From Sphingomonas sp. Leaf22 (GTDB lineage Bacteria; Pseudomonadota; Alphaproteobacteria; Sphingomonadales; Sphingomonadaceae): a stretch of DNA of 64,000 nt. Under the pieces are notes generated by a model. That model saw nothing but the letters and a program-made list of their open reading frames with translations, made no database searches and had not been told where the DNA came from. The position numbers and the translations under genes are program-made. Of the stretch, positions 42,955 to 51,451 are shown one piece after another. Position 1 is the first letter of the stretch; each line of letters begins with the position of its first letter. The stretch covers positions 1 through 64,000 of the forward strand of contig NZ_LMKP01000011.1 of NCBI RefSeq assembly GCF_001421715.1. The letters run 5' to 3'.

Positions 42955-44076
42955 ATGAACGAACTCGCCGCGTTCGGCGCGCCTTCCGGCGGTCCTGTTG
43001 CCGCCGACCCGGTCGACAACCTGCCGCGCCGCCAGTTGCGCTTGCTGGGGGAAGCAGCTGACAGGATGCTGGCCGCCGACGACCCGGCGGCGATGGTCGA
43101 GGACCTCTTCGCGCTGATCGCCGACGAATTGCGGCTCGACGTGTTCTTCAACTATCGACTGGACGCCGACGGCCTCACGCTGGTCGCCCATGCCGGCCTG
43201 ACCGAGGCGGAGGCCGCGGCCGGTGGGCGGCTGGAGGTGGGGCAGGCAGTGTGCGGCTATGCCGCCAAGGAACGCCGCGCGATCGAGGCATTTGCGGTGC
43301 AGGCGTCGGACGATCCGCTGACCGGTTTCGTCCGGGACCTCGGGATCGACGCCTATGCCTGTACCCCGTTGATCCATGGATCGACGCTGCTCGGCACGCT
43401 CGGCTTCGGGCGGCGCTGGACCGACCGGTTCGATGCCGACGAACTCGCCTTTCTCCATACCGTCTGCCACTATGTCGCCCTCGCCAAATACCGGCTGAAG
43501 ATCGAGGCCGAGTTGCGGGAGGGGATCGCGATCCGCGAACGCCTGCTCGGCGAACTGAACCATCGCGTCCGCAACGCGCTGCAAACCGCGGTCGCCGTGG
43601 TCCGGCTGGGCGCGGCGGATACCAGCGACGACACGGCAAAGGCCGCGCTGGCCGCCGCCGCCGCCCGGCTCGAAGTACTCGCCGCCGCCCATCGGCCGCT
43701 CTATGCCGTCGACACGCCGACCCAGATCGATATCGCCGCGCTGCTGGATGCGATCACCGAACGCGGCGATGGCGATCCGGTCGAGGTGACGACGCGCGGC
43801 ACCGCCTGCCTGCCGATCGAACAGGCCGTCGCCGTCGCGCTGCTGGTCCATACGATGCTGGACCCCGATCCCGAGGCGCTGACGGCGGTCGTGATCGACG
43901 CCGGCGAGGATGCGATGCACATCGCCCTGACCGGTCCGACGATGGGGGTCGCCCGTCCCGCGCTCGACGATGGCCGTCTGGTGCGGGGCCTGTCGCGGCA
44001 GCTGCGCGCCACCGTCGCGCGCAACGGCACCGACCGCCTCACTCTCTCCATTCCGGGACGTGCCCATGGCGGATAA
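42955..44076 (+). CDS. GAF-domain sensor histidine kinase-like protein with degenerate ATPase domain
   Basis: 373 residues, no membrane segment. A GAF sensory domain (about 40-180) is followed by a HisKA_2/HWE-type dimerisation helix with His203 in E-L-N-H-R-V-R-N-A-L-Q. The C-terminal domain keeps the late R-L-V-R-G-L-S-R-Q-L...L-S-I-P strand but lacks the N-box (A-L-L-V-H-T-M-L in place of an N-E-L-x-x-N-A-x-K-H type helix) and any G-x-G motif, so ATP binding looks lost. It may act as a histidine phosphotransferase (like ChpT) or allosteric sensor. The response regulator gene overlaps its end by 11 bases. Confidence 0.8.
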   Translation: MNELAAFGAPSGGPVAADPVDNLPRRQLRLLGEAADRMLAADDPAAMVEDLFALIADELRLDVFFNYRLDADGLTLVAHAGLTEAEAAAGGRLEVGQAVCGYAAKERRAIEAFAVQASDDPLTGFVRDLGIDAYACTPLIHGSTLLGTLGFGRRWTDRFDADELAFLHTVCHYVALAKYRLKIEAELREGIAIRERLLGELNHRVRNALQTAVAVVRLGAADTSDDTAKAALAAAAARLEVLAAAHRPLYAVDTPTQIDIAALLDAITERGDGDPVEVTTRGTACLPIEQAVAVALLVHTMLDPDPEALTAVVIDAGEDAMHIALTGPTMGVARPALDDGRLVRGLSRQLRATVARNGTDRLTLSIPGRAHGG

Positions 44077-44482
44077 GCTGCGGATCATGCTGGTCGAGGA
44101 CGAAGCGATCGTCGCGATGCTGGTCGAGGATGCGCTGACGCTGCACGGCCATATCGTCACCGGCATCGCCGATACGCAGGCGAGCGCGCTGGCGCTGGCC
44201 GAAGCCGACCGGCCCGATCTCGCGCTGTGCGACGTGCGGCTGGCGCAGGGGGATTCGGGCCGGACCGTCGCGGTCGCGCTGGCGGCGCGCGGCATCCCCT
44301 GCTTGTTCCTCAGCGGCAATTGCCCCGACGTCGCCGACCACCCGCTGATCCTCGGCTGCGTCGCCAAGCCGTTCTATACCGCCGGCCTCGGTTACGCGAT
44401 CGCGGCGGCGATGGCCCGCGTGCATGGCGAGGCCCCCGAGAAGATTCCGAACGAGCTGCGCTTCTACGCACCCGTCGACTGA
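44066..44482 (+). CDS. Single-domain response regulator
   Basis: 138 residues, a lone receiver domain. The acidic pair is in V-E-D-E, the phosphorylated Asp in A-L-C-D-V-R-L, the Ser in L-F-L-S-G-N and the Lys in V-A-K-P-F. There is no output domain, so it probably acts by protein contact or as a phosphate relay, as in alphaproteobacterial CpdR/DivK-type proteins. It starts inside the upstream kinase-like gene and its last 19 bases overlap the convergent end of recF. Confidence 0.9.
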   Translation: MADKLRIMLVEDEAIVAMLVEDALTLHGHIVTGIADTQASALALAEADRPDLALCDVRLAQGDSGRTVAVALAARGIPCLFLSGNCPDVADHPLILGCVAKPFYTAGLGYAIAAAMARVHGEAPEKIPNELRFYAPVD

Positions 44483-45537
44483 ACCTGCCCACCGGCGACG
44501 TGGAACCGCGTCGCGTCGCCGGCGATCCCATCGAACAGCCCGGCCTCGGTTCCGGTCAGCCACACCTGCCCCACGCCCGCCGCGCGCGCGAACAGCGCCG
44601 CGCGGCGTTCCGGATCGAGATGCGCCGCCACCTCGTCGAGCAACAGCACCGGCCGACGCCCGGCAGGCCCGGCGACCAGTTCGGCATGGGCGAGGACCAG
44701 CCCCAGCAACAGCGCCTTCTGTTCGCCGGTCGAACAGCGCGCCGCCGCCTGTCCCCGGTCGCGATCGGTGACGATCAGGTCGGCGCGGTGCGGCCCGCTC
44801 AGCGCGCGTCCCGCCGCCGCGTCGCGCGCGCGCCCCGCCGCCAGTTCGCGCGCGAACAGGGCGGCGTCGCCATGCCACCCCTCCACCGTCAGGGCGGCGC
44901 GCGGGAAATCGGCGGCGGGCGTCTGCGCGATCCGCGCGTCGAGCATCGCCACGCAATCGGCCCGCGCCGCACCCAGCGCCACGCCATGTTCGACCATCCG
45001 CGCCTCCAGCGCCGACAGCCAGTCGGGATCGGGTGCGGCATCCTCCGCCAGCAGACGATTGCGCTGCCGCATCGCCGCGTCATACCGCGTCGCCTGCGTG
45101 GCATGGCCGGGCAACAGCGCCAGCGTCATCCGGTCGAGAAAGCGTCGCCGCTCGCCCGCCGGTTCGACGAACAGCCGGTCCATCGCCGGGGTCAGCCACA
45201 GCACCGACAGCCATTCGGCCAGCACCGTCGCCGATGCCCCCGCCCCGTTCACCCGCACGATCCGCCGTTCTGGGGCATTGGCCTGCGTCCCCGTGCCCAG
45301 TCGCACATCGCCCGCCAGTTCGGCAGCGACGCCGAAGCCGCCCGCCCCGCCCTCGCGCGCCATGTCCGACAGCGCGGCACGACGCAGCCCGCGTCCGGGA
45401 GCCAGCAGCGATACCGCCTCCAGCACATTGGTCTTGCCCGCGCCGTTCGGCCCGCTCAGCACGACGAATCCCGGCCCCGGTTCGAGTGTCGCCGCCGCGT
45501 GATTGCGAAAGTCGGTCAGGGTCAGTCGGGTCAGCAT
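44464..45537 (-). CDS. recF: DNA replication and repair protein RecF
   Basis: 357 residues, typical length. An SMC-like ATPase that loads RecA at gaps with RecO and RecR. Start L-T-L-T-D-F-R-N-H, Walker A G-P-N-G-A-G-K-T (29-36), the signature region S-T-G-E-Q-K-A-L-L and Walker [13 protein letters not shown] are all visible. It is not beside dnaA/dnaN here. The 3' end overlaps the response regulator gene on the other strand. Confidence 0.96.
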   Translation of the reverse strand: MLTRLTLTDFRNHAAATLEPGPGFVVLSGPNGAGKTNVLEAVSLLAPGRGLRRAALSDMAREGGAGGFGVAAELAGDVRLGTGTQANAPERRIVRVNGAGASATVLAEWLSVLWLTPAMDRLFVEPAGERRRFLDRMTLALLPGHATQATRYDAAMRQRNRLLAEDAAPDPDWLSALEARMVEHGVALGAARADCVAMLDARIAQTPAADFPRAALTVEGWHGDAALFARELAAGRARDAAAGRALSGPHRADLIVTDRDRGQAAARCSTGEQKALLLGLVLAHAELVAGPAGRRPVLLLDEVAAHLDPERRAALFARAAGVGQVWLTGTEAGLFDGIAGDATRFHVAGGQVQSTGA

Positions 45538-45662
45538 CTGCGACCGACCGTTACCCGCGTGCCCCGCCCGACGGAACCCGCCATGGTTCCGGCCAGGTTA
45601 TACGAACGCAACTTTCCGCGCCGCCGGGAATTTGGGTTGTCAAATTACAACAGGGATACGCC

Positions 45663-46004
45663 ATGACCCGCTTCGCTCTTGCGGCAGCCGCCGCCTTCGC
45701 TCTCACCGCCTGCGCATCGCAGACGCCGGAGCAGCTACAGGCCGAACAGCTGCGCGATCAGGCCGATGCCGAAGCCGACGCGATCGAGGCCGCCGCCGAG
45801 AATCAGACGGCGCAGATGAAGGTCGAGGCCGAAGGGTTGCGCAACCAGGCGCAGCAGGCCGGCGGCTATGACGCCGAACGGCTGAAGGTCCGCGCCGACG
45901 CGATGAAGGACGAGGCAAAGCTGGTCGAGGAACAGGCCGAAGCCCGCGCCAAGGCCGTCCGCGATGCGGGCGAAGCGAAGGCGAGCGCGGCATTGGCCAA
46001 GTAA
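45663..46004 (+). CDS. Small coiled-coil lipoprotein
   Basis: 113 residues. The signal peptide ends in L-T-A-C (Cys17), a lipobox. The mature part is almost wholly Ala, Glu, Gln, Lys and Asp with heptad-like spacing and no aromatic core, so it is expected to be a long helix or coiled coil in the periplasm. I do not recognise a named family. It stands alone, divergent from recF. Confidence 0.78.
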   Translation: MTRFALAAAAAFALTACASQTPEQLQAEQLRDQADAEADAIEAAAENQTAQMKVEAEGLRNQAQQAGGYDAERLKVRADAMKDEAKLVEEQAEARAKAVRDAGEAKASAALAK

Positions 46005-46065
46005 GCGCGACCTTCCGGAAAGGAAACGAACCCAGGGGTCGCCTTCACCCTTCCCCGCCATCGGC

Positions 46066-46100
46066 GTCTTTTCCCTCTCCCGGCGGGAGAGGGAGGGTGA
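46066..46100. repeat. Short hairpin CCCTCTCCC-GGCG-GGGAGAGGG type
   Basis: CCCTCTCCCGGCGGGAGAGG forms a tight stem between the lipoprotein gene and the convergent coq4 gene. It is preceded by TTTT (useful to minus-strand transcripts as a terminator) and followed by GAGGG. It probably ends coq4 transcription. Confidence 0.5.
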
Positions 46101-46121
46101 CCCAGTCGGTCGAGTTCGGCT

Positions 46122-46871
46122 CTAAATCCCCTGCAACCCCTGCTCGCGCAACCGCTGCTGCGCGGCGTGATACGCGACCGGCTCGGCAATGTTCAGCCGC
46201 CGCCGCGCCACGTCGAGCGGCTCGGCCAGCAAGGCCTCATAGGCCTCGGCATGGAGCCAGCGTGCGCGCCGGCCGTTGCGATACCCTTCCCACACCGCCT
46301 TCGCGAACGCCCGCTCGCCGGTGACGCGGAGCGACTTCAGTGCTGCGCCCAGCCCGATCGCTGCCCAGCCCAGTCCGCCGGTCTGCGCATAGGAAAACGC
46401 GACGAGGCACGCCTCGCCCAGATGCTCCTCGGCGGTATAGCCGGTCAGGACGTGCCAGATGTCGTGGACGTCGCGCTCGCGCCGACCGAACCAAGCGACC
46501 GGATGAGGTGCGTCCTGCCAGCCCTCGCCATCGGCATAGCTGATCTCCGCCAATCCCTGTGCCGAAAAACCGGTGCGGTCGAGGAACGCGCGATACTGTG
46601 CGCCGACGCTGCCGTCGGGCAGCGCATCGATCCATGCCCGGTTGGAGAAGCGCGTGGTCAGTTCGACATGCTCGTACGCGATCCGCCCGCCGCCCGGTTC
46701 GGTCAGCAACCGCGCATAATTGCGGTGGCTGGTATCGGCGTTGAGCGCGCGCATGATGCGGAACACCTGTACCGTATCATTGCCGTCCGCCAGCAACCGC
46801 CTGAGCGCCGCCCATGCCGTGCCCCAGTCGCGGCGCACCGGTTGTACCGCTTCGATCCCCTGCGTCGCCAT
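46122..46871 (-). CDS. Coq4-family ubiquinone biosynthesis protein
   Basis: 249 residues from the ATG at 46871 (a GTG one codon earlier is possible). The Coq4 metal motif is intact: R-D-V-H-D-I-W-H-V-L-T-G-Y (His136, Asp137, His140) followed by the Glu-rich A-E-E-H-L-G-E. Coq4 is needed for coenzyme Q synthesis and has been tied to C1 decarboxylation of the ring in mitochondria and some alphaproteobacteria. A perfect TetR-type inverted repeat lies 13 bases upstream, so expression may be controlled by a TetR protein encoded elsewhere. Confidence 0.88.
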   Translation of the reverse strand: MATQGIEAVQPVRRDWGTAWAALRRLLADGNDTVQVFRIMRALNADTSHRNYARLLTEPGGGRIAYEHVELTTRFSNRAWIDALPDGSVGAQYRAFLDRTGFSAQGLAEISYADGEGWQDAPHPVAWFGRRERDVHDIWHVLTGYTAEEHLGEACLVAFSYAQTGGLGWAAIGLGAALKSLRVTGERAFAKAVWEGYRNGRRARWLHAEAYEALLAEPLDVARRRLNIAEPVAYHAAQQRLREQGLQGI

Positions 46872-46883
46872 CACCGACTCCGT

Positions 46884-46903
46884 TACTTACATCGCTGTAA
46901 GTA
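46884..46903. promoter_or_regulatory. TetR-type operator candidate before coq4
   Basis: TACTTACA-TCGC-TGTAAGTA: perfect 8-bp arms with a four-base spacer. The TTACA-N4-TGTAA core is a common TetR/AcrR-family operator. It sits 13 bases upstream of the coq4 ATG. No TetR gene is in the window. Confidence 0.65.
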
Positions 46904-47092
46904 TTCGCAAGCCGGCGCGTCGTCAAGCACGAGCCAAGCGTACCGTATCGCCACCGCAAGCGTCTGATCAGCTGCCTCGAAACGTCGCCCCAGCGGAGGC
47001 TGGGGCCTTGTTCGGCGCTTGTCCCGTGTCATCAGCCTGCACCGGGATGATGCCCGGTTCGATGGAGGTGGATCGGGCTTTGGTACGCCGGA
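46904..47092. repeat. Repeat-bearing gap between coq4 and a small gene
   Basis: Contains the palindrome CGTCGCCCCAGC-GGAG-GCTGGGG (46983-47007) and about 90 further bases that resemble 49376-49475 (another copy of the same palindrome and its right flank, ending TGGATC-like). This looks like a repeat unit of roughly 100 bp. No gene. Confidence 0.55.
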
Positions 47093-47329
47093 TCAACCGG
47101 CAGTCGGTTTTGCCCGCGATCGGCTCTCGGCGATCTGCGCTCCGCCGCGTTCGCACGATGCGCTGATGACCGGATAGGACAGGTCGGTATTGCGCGCGAG
47201 GATTGCGGGCATCGCCGCCTGACATTCCGCGACCGATTGATAGCTGGCCGGGGCGATCCGCTCGCGACTGCACGTCGCGCCGTCGTCGCCGCAGCCCAGG
47301 ATCGCCATGATGTAGACCAAAGGTGCCAT
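47093..47329 (-). CDS. Small hypothetical protein with paired cysteines
   Basis: 78 residues from the ATG at 47329, which has a good GGAGG 8-9 bases upstream. A short hydrophobic start (M-A-P-L-V-Y-I-M-A-I-L-G-C) is followed by C-S, E-C and S-C-E at about residues 20, 38 and 60, so disulfides in the periplasm are plausible. I have no family name. It diverges from the atm1 gene. Confidence 0.65.
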   Translation of the reverse strand: MAPLVYIMAILGCGDDGATCSRERIAPASYQSVAECQAAMPAILARNTDLSYPVISASCERGGAQIAESRSRAKPTAG

Positions 47330-47411
47330 CGCCTGTCTCCTCCCCTGTTTCAATACGTTCGGGCACAGCTTGTTCCGACGAAGCGTTGCGCCGACGCGCC
47401 CGGTTCCCCAA

Positions 47412-49241
47412 ATGGCGCTTGCAATGCCCCCCGATACCTCAACCGCCTCCGGCCCGACCCGGCCGATGCTGGCGACGCTCCGCCGATTCCTCCCCTATCT
47501 GTGGCCCGCCGGGTCCACGGGACTGAAGGTGCGCATCGTCGCCGCGCTGGCACTCGTCGTCGCGTCGAAGGTCGTGCAGGTGCGCGGCGCGCCGTTCGCG
47601 TTGCAGGGCGCGATCGACACGATGGCGGCGGGGTCGCGCGATGCGCTGTGGCTCGTCGTGGCACTGGTCGCGGGCTATGCCGCCGCGCGCTTCGCCGGCA
47701 CCCTGTTCGACAACTTACGCAACGTCGTGTTCGAACGCGTTGGACAGGACGCGACGCGGCGGCTGGCGGCGTCGGTCTTCCGCCATCTCCATGCGCTGTC
47801 GCTGCGCTTCCATCTCGAACGGCGTACCGGCGCGGTGACCAAGGTGGTCGAGCGCGGGACCAAGAGCATCGACACGATGCTCTACTTCCTGCTGTTCAAC
47901 ATCGCCCCGACCATCCTTGAACTGGGCCTGGTGCTGTGGATCTTCGGCACGCGGTTCGGCAGCTGGCTGGTCATCGGCACGGTGGCGATGGTGGTGTTCT
48001 ACATCGCCTTCACCCGCTGGGTCACCGACTGGCGGTCGTCCTTGCGCGAACGGATGAACGATCTCGACACCGGCGCGGTCGCGCACGCGGTCGATTCGCT
48101 GCTGAATTTCGAAACGGTCAAATATTTCGGCGCGGAGGAGCGCGAGGCGGCACGCTATGACAGCGCCGTCGCCGGCTATGCCGATGCGGCGGTGAAGTCC
48201 GAAAACTCGCTGGCGCTGCTCAACATCGGACAGGCGCTGATCACCGCGCTGATGCTCGGCGGCGGCATGGCGCTGATCGTCTTCGGCTGGGCGCGTGGGG
48301 TATTTTCGGCGGGTGACGTCGTGCTGGTCTCGACGCTGTTGACCCAGTTGTTCCGGCCGCTCGACCTGCTCGGCATGGTCTATCGCACCGTGCGGCAGGG
48401 CGTGGTCGATATGGGCGCGATGTTCGACCTGATCGACACCCCGGCCGAGGTCGTCGATGCCCCCGGCGCACCGGCGCTGACGGTCTCGCGCGGCCATGTC
48501 CGGTTCGAAAGGGTCGGCTTCGGCTATGGCGACGGTCGCACGATCCTGAACGGGATCGACCTCGACGTCCCGCCGGGCACTACGCTGGCGGTGGTCGGGC
48601 CGTCGGGCGCGGGCAAGTCGACGCTCGCCCGGTTGCTGTTCCGGTTCTACGATCCGACCGCCGGGCGCATCACCATCGACGGACAGGATATCGCCGCCGT
48701 GTCGCAGGCGTCGCTGCGCAGCGCGATCGGCATCGTGCCGCAGGACACGGTGCTGTTCAACGACACGATCGGCTACAACGTCGCTTATGGTCGCGCCGAC
48801 GCGACCGCCGACGATATCGCGCGGGCGGCGCAGGGTGCGTCGATCGCGGGATTCATCGCCAGCCTGCCGCAGGGGTTCGACACCCGCGTCGGCGAGCGCG
48901 GACTGAAGCTGTCGGGCGGCGAGAAACAGCGGGTCGCGATCGCCCGGACGCTGCTGAAAAACCCGCCGGTGCTGATCCTCGACGAAGCGACCAGCGCGCT
49001 CGACAGCCGAACCGAAGCCGACATCCTCGCCACGCTGGAAGCGATCGAACGCGGGCGCACGACCATCGTCATCGCCCATCGCCTGTCGACCGTGGTCCAT
49101 GCCGACCGTATCGTCGTGCTGGAGGGGGGCCGGGTCGTCGAAAGCGGCTCGCACGGCGAACTGCTCCGCGCGGGCGGCACCTATGCCGAGATGTGGGCGC
49201 GGCAGGCGGACGAGCGCGAGGCGGCGATGGCCGAAGCGTGA
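47412..49241 (+). CDS. Atm1-type ABC exporter (half transporter)
   Basis: 609 residues, almost the same length as the Novosphingobium Atm1 of known structure. An N-terminal six-helix membrane domain (about 30-330, with the S-L-L-N-F-E-T-V-K-Y-F coupling block typical of Atm1) is fused to an ATPase: Walker A G-P-S-G-A-G-K-S-T, signature L-S-G-G-E-K-Q-R and Walker B V-L-I-L-D-E-A-T-S-A-L-D. Family members export glutathione-linked compounds for Fe-S homeostasis or heavy-metal detoxification. A second ATG at 47424 is possible. Single-gene unit. Confidence 0.92.
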   Translation: MALAMPPDTSTASGPTRPMLATLRRFLPYLWPAGSTGLKVRIVAALALVVASKVVQVRGAPFALQGAIDTMAAGSRDALWLVVALVAGYAAARFAGTLFDNLRNVVFERVGQDATRRLAASVFRHLHALSLRFHLERRTGAVTKVVERGTKSIDTMLYFLLFNIAPTILELGLVLWIFGTRFGSWLVIGTVAMVVFYIAFTRWVTDWRSSLRERMNDLDTGAVAHAVDSLLNFETVKYFGAEEREAARYDSAVAGYADAAVKSENSLALLNIGQALITALMLGGGMALIVFGWARGVFSAGDVVLVSTLLTQLFRPLDLLGMVYRTVRQGVVDMGAMFDLIDTPAEVVDAPGAPALTVSRGHVRFERVGFGYGDGRTILNGIDLDVPPGTTLAVVGPSGAGKSTLARLLFRFYDPTAGRITIDGQDIAAVSQASLRSAIGIVPQDTVLFNDTIGYNVAYGRADATADDIARAAQGASIAGFIASLPQGFDTRVGERGLKLSGGEKQRVAIARTLLKNPPVLILDEATSALDSRTEADILATLEAIERGRTTIVIAHRLSTVVHADRIVVLEGGRVVESGSHGELLRAGGTYAEMWARQADEREAAMAEA

Positions 49242-49543
49242 GGCAAATCGACATTCGGTTCCTGGTACGCGGGACGACTGCTCTATTCGCTATCGTCGCT
49301 CCCGCCTGCGCGGGAATGACGAACATTCGCGATCGTCGCTGAATGTCGATCCAACCTGGTGCCTGATCCAGCCAACCGGAAACGTCGCCCCAGCGAAGGC
49401 TGGGGCCTCGTGCGGCTCTCGTCTCGTGCCATCACCGGGAGTGACGTCTGATTCGATCTGGATGGATCAAACGCTAAACCGTATCCGATGGACACTCCAT
49501 CGCGCCCATGCGTATCCGGCGGGGCGATGCGGGAGAGCGAACG
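49242..49543. repeat. 302-bp gap with two palindromic repeats
   Basis: No gene. Palindromes at 49300-49321 (CTCCCGCCTGCGCGGGAAT) and 49383-49407 (CGTCGCCCCAGC-GAAG-GCTGGGG). The second and its right flank match the copy at 46983. The promoter of the hydrolase gene should lie near 49470-49530; GGGAGAG precedes its ATG. Confidence 0.6.
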
Positions 49544-50476
49544 ATGAACGACCGGCTGAAAAAAGCGGTGACGACCACGGCGCTGGTCGGCGGTAGCTTC
49601 GCGCTATGGACCGCCCTCGCCGCCAGCGCGTCGGAAGCATTGGTGCCGGCGGACGGGGATTTCGTCGACGTCCCCGGCGGGCGGCTCCATTATGTCGATA
49701 CCGGCGGCAATGGTCCGGTGATGGTGATGCTGCACGGCCTGTACGGGCAGCTGCGCAACTTTTCCTATGCGCTCGCCGCCGAACTGGCCGATCACCGGCT
49801 GATCCTCGTCGACCGGCCCGGTTGGGGGCATAGCAGCGTCGATGGCGGCCAGCCGCCGATCGAGCAACAGGCCCGCATGGTCGCCGACCTGATTGATGCA
49901 CTCGGGCTAGATCGTCCGCTGCTGGTCGGCCATTCGATGGGTGGTGCGGTGGCGCTCGCCTTTGCGCTCAACCATCCCGTCAAGGTGCGCGGTATCGCGC
50001 TGATCGCCCCGCTGACCCAGCCGATGGAGCATATCCCGCCGATCTTCCGGGGCAAGGCACCGCCCGCCCCGCTCCGTGGCCTCGCCGCATGGACGGTCGG
50101 GGTGCCGCTGACGACGCTGACCGGACCGGCCGTCGCCAAGCATGTCTTTGCGCCCGATGCGGTGCCGATGGACTTCGGCACGCGGGGCGGCGGCCTCGTT
50201 GCGCTCCGCCCTTCCAGTTTTCAGGCGGGCGCGTTCGAGATCGACGACGCCAACCGCGCGGTATCGGGCATGGCCGCACGCTATGGTTCGATCGGCCTGC
50301 CGGTCGCGATCCTGTACGGCCGGGACGACCATCTGCTCGATCCGCAGCATCAGGGTGATCGCACCGCCGCGATGATCCCCGGCGCGACGCTGACCAACAT
50401 CGCCGGCGGCCACATGATCCCCGTCACCCATGCACGCGAGACCGCCGACTGGCTGCGAACGGCTGCGACCGCGTGA
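49544..50476 (+). CDS. Alpha/beta-hydrolase with N-terminal hydrophobic segment
   Basis: 310 residues. A hydrophobic stretch (about 9-30, A-L-V-G-G-S-F-A-L-W) may be a membrane anchor or signal. The hydrolase fold shows M-L-H-G-L-Y-G, nucleophile Ser in V-G-H-S-M-G-G, acid in Y-G-R-D-D-H and base in A-G-G-H-M-I-P. Substrate unknown. Its stop overlaps the GTG start of the methyltransferase gene, so the two are coupled. Confidence 0.85.
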   Translation: MNDRLKKAVTTTALVGGSFALWTALAASASEALVPADGDFVDVPGGRLHYVDTGGNGPVMVMLHGLYGQLRNFSYALAAELADHRLILVDRPGWGHSSVDGGQPPIEQQARMVADLIDALGLDRPLLVGHSMGGAVALAFALNHPVKVRGIALIAPLTQPMEHIPPIFRGKAPPAPLRGLAAWTVGVPLTTLTGPAVAKHVFAPDAVPMDFGTRGGGLVALRPSSFQAGAFEIDDANRAVSGMAARYGSIGLPVAILYGRDDHLLDPQHQGDRTAAMIPGATLTNIAGGHMIPVTHARETADWLRTAATA

Positions 50477-51255
50477 GGGCGCTGCTGCTGGCGGTGCTGC
50501 TGCTGAGCGGTTGCACTACCGCGTACGGCGACGGCATGGGCGACATCCTGCGCGGGCAAGGCATCGCCGCGCGCGAACCCGACTACGACGTCCCCTATGT
50601 CCCGACGCCCGAACCGGTCGTCGACGCGATGCTGGCGATGGCGCAGGTCGGGGCGAACGACACGCTGATCGACCTCGGTTCGGGTGACGGCCGCATCGCG
50701 ATCGCCGCCGCCCGTCGCGGCGCGCGGGCCAGCGGCATCGAGATCGACGCGGCGCTGGTCGAACGCGCCCGGCGCAACGCCGCGCTCTACACGCTGACCG
50801 ACCGCGCCCGCTTCACTCGCGCCAATCTGTTCGACGTGCCGCTGCGCGACGCCAGCGTGGTGACCATGTACCTGCTGCCGAAGATCAACCTTGCGCTCCT
50901 CCCGCGCCTGCTGACCGAATTGCGGCCGGGTACGCGGATCGTCACCCATGCGTTCGACATGGGCGAATGGCGTGCCGACGAAGAACGGCTGGTCGCCGAT
51001 CGCCGCGTGTTCCTGTGGATCGTCCCCGCCGTCGCCGGCGGCGACTGGCTGGCGACCCTGCCCGACGGGCGACAGGTGCCGCTGCATGTCGATCAACGGT
51101 TTCAGGACGTGACCGGCACCCTCGGCAATGCCGCGATCAACGGCACCCTGCGCGGCACCGCGATCCGCTTCACCGCCGCCGGACGCAGCTACACCGGCAC
51201 GGTCGGCGAAGCGACGATCACCGGCGACGGCTGGCGCGCGGTCCGTCTGCCTTAA
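50473..51255 (+). CDS. Class I SAM-dependent methyltransferase with lipoprotein signal
   Basis: 260 residues from a GTG. Residues 1-14 (M-R-A-L-L-L-A-V-L-L-L-S-G-C) form a textbook lipobox, yet the body is a Rossmann methyltransferase: motif I D-L-G-S-G-D-G-R (67-74), acidic G-I-E-I-D and V-T-M-Y-L-L-P-K. The core resembles the FAM173/ATPSCKMT lysine methyltransferases. A small beta domain ends the protein. SAM is not expected outside the cytoplasm, so either the hydrophobic segment is an uncleaved anchor, or the true start lies further in, or the protein is exported for another role. The TAA stop is part of the repeat element that follows. Confidence 0.82.
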   Translation: MRALLLAVLLLSGCTTAYGDGMGDILRGQGIAAREPDYDVPYVPTPEPVVDAMLAMAQVGANDTLIDLGSGDGRIAIAAARRGARASGIEIDAALVERARRNAALYTLTDRARFTRANLFDVPLRDASVVTMYLLPKINLALLPRLLTELRPGTRIVTHAFDMGEWRADEERLVADRRVFLWIVPAVAGGDWLATLPDGRQVPLHVDQRFQDVTGTLGNAAINGTLRGTAIRFTAAGRSYTGTVGEATITGDGWRAVRLP

Positions 51256-51413
51256 GAGTCCGTTTGGAAACTCGCGAAAAGGCGAGTTTCAAGGCGGTGC
51301 CGGCCCGCTCCCCCTCCCGACCACCCACAGCGTATCCTGAACGGGTGGTCGGGAGGGGGAGCGGGCCGGCACCGCAAAACGCGCAACCGCGCGTTTTCGA
51401 ACAGCCTCTTAAC
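51251..51413. repeat. Three-hairpin inverted-repeat element
   Basis: A 163-bp element with nested symmetry. Outer ends TTAAGAG (51253) and CTCTTAA (51405) are inverted. A left hairpin GAAACTCGC/GCGAGTTTC (51267-51290) and a right hairpin AAAACGCGC/GCGCGTTTT flank a perfect 33-bp inverted repeat (51294-51326 with 51343-51375; 16-base loop). The layout is that of a miniature, non-coding mobile or REP-type element that could form a cruciform. It includes the methyltransferase stop codon and ends 40 bp before recQ. Confidence 0.85.
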
Positions 51414-51451
51414 CCTCGACGCCCACGCCCTGCATCCCTAGGTGGAGGGCG

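Noticed and set aside
46968..47411. Minus-strand frame that could encode a TetR regulator for the coq4 operator
   Set aside because: Arg-rich product without a helix-turn-helix; it is a shadow of the repeat and of the 78-residue gene.
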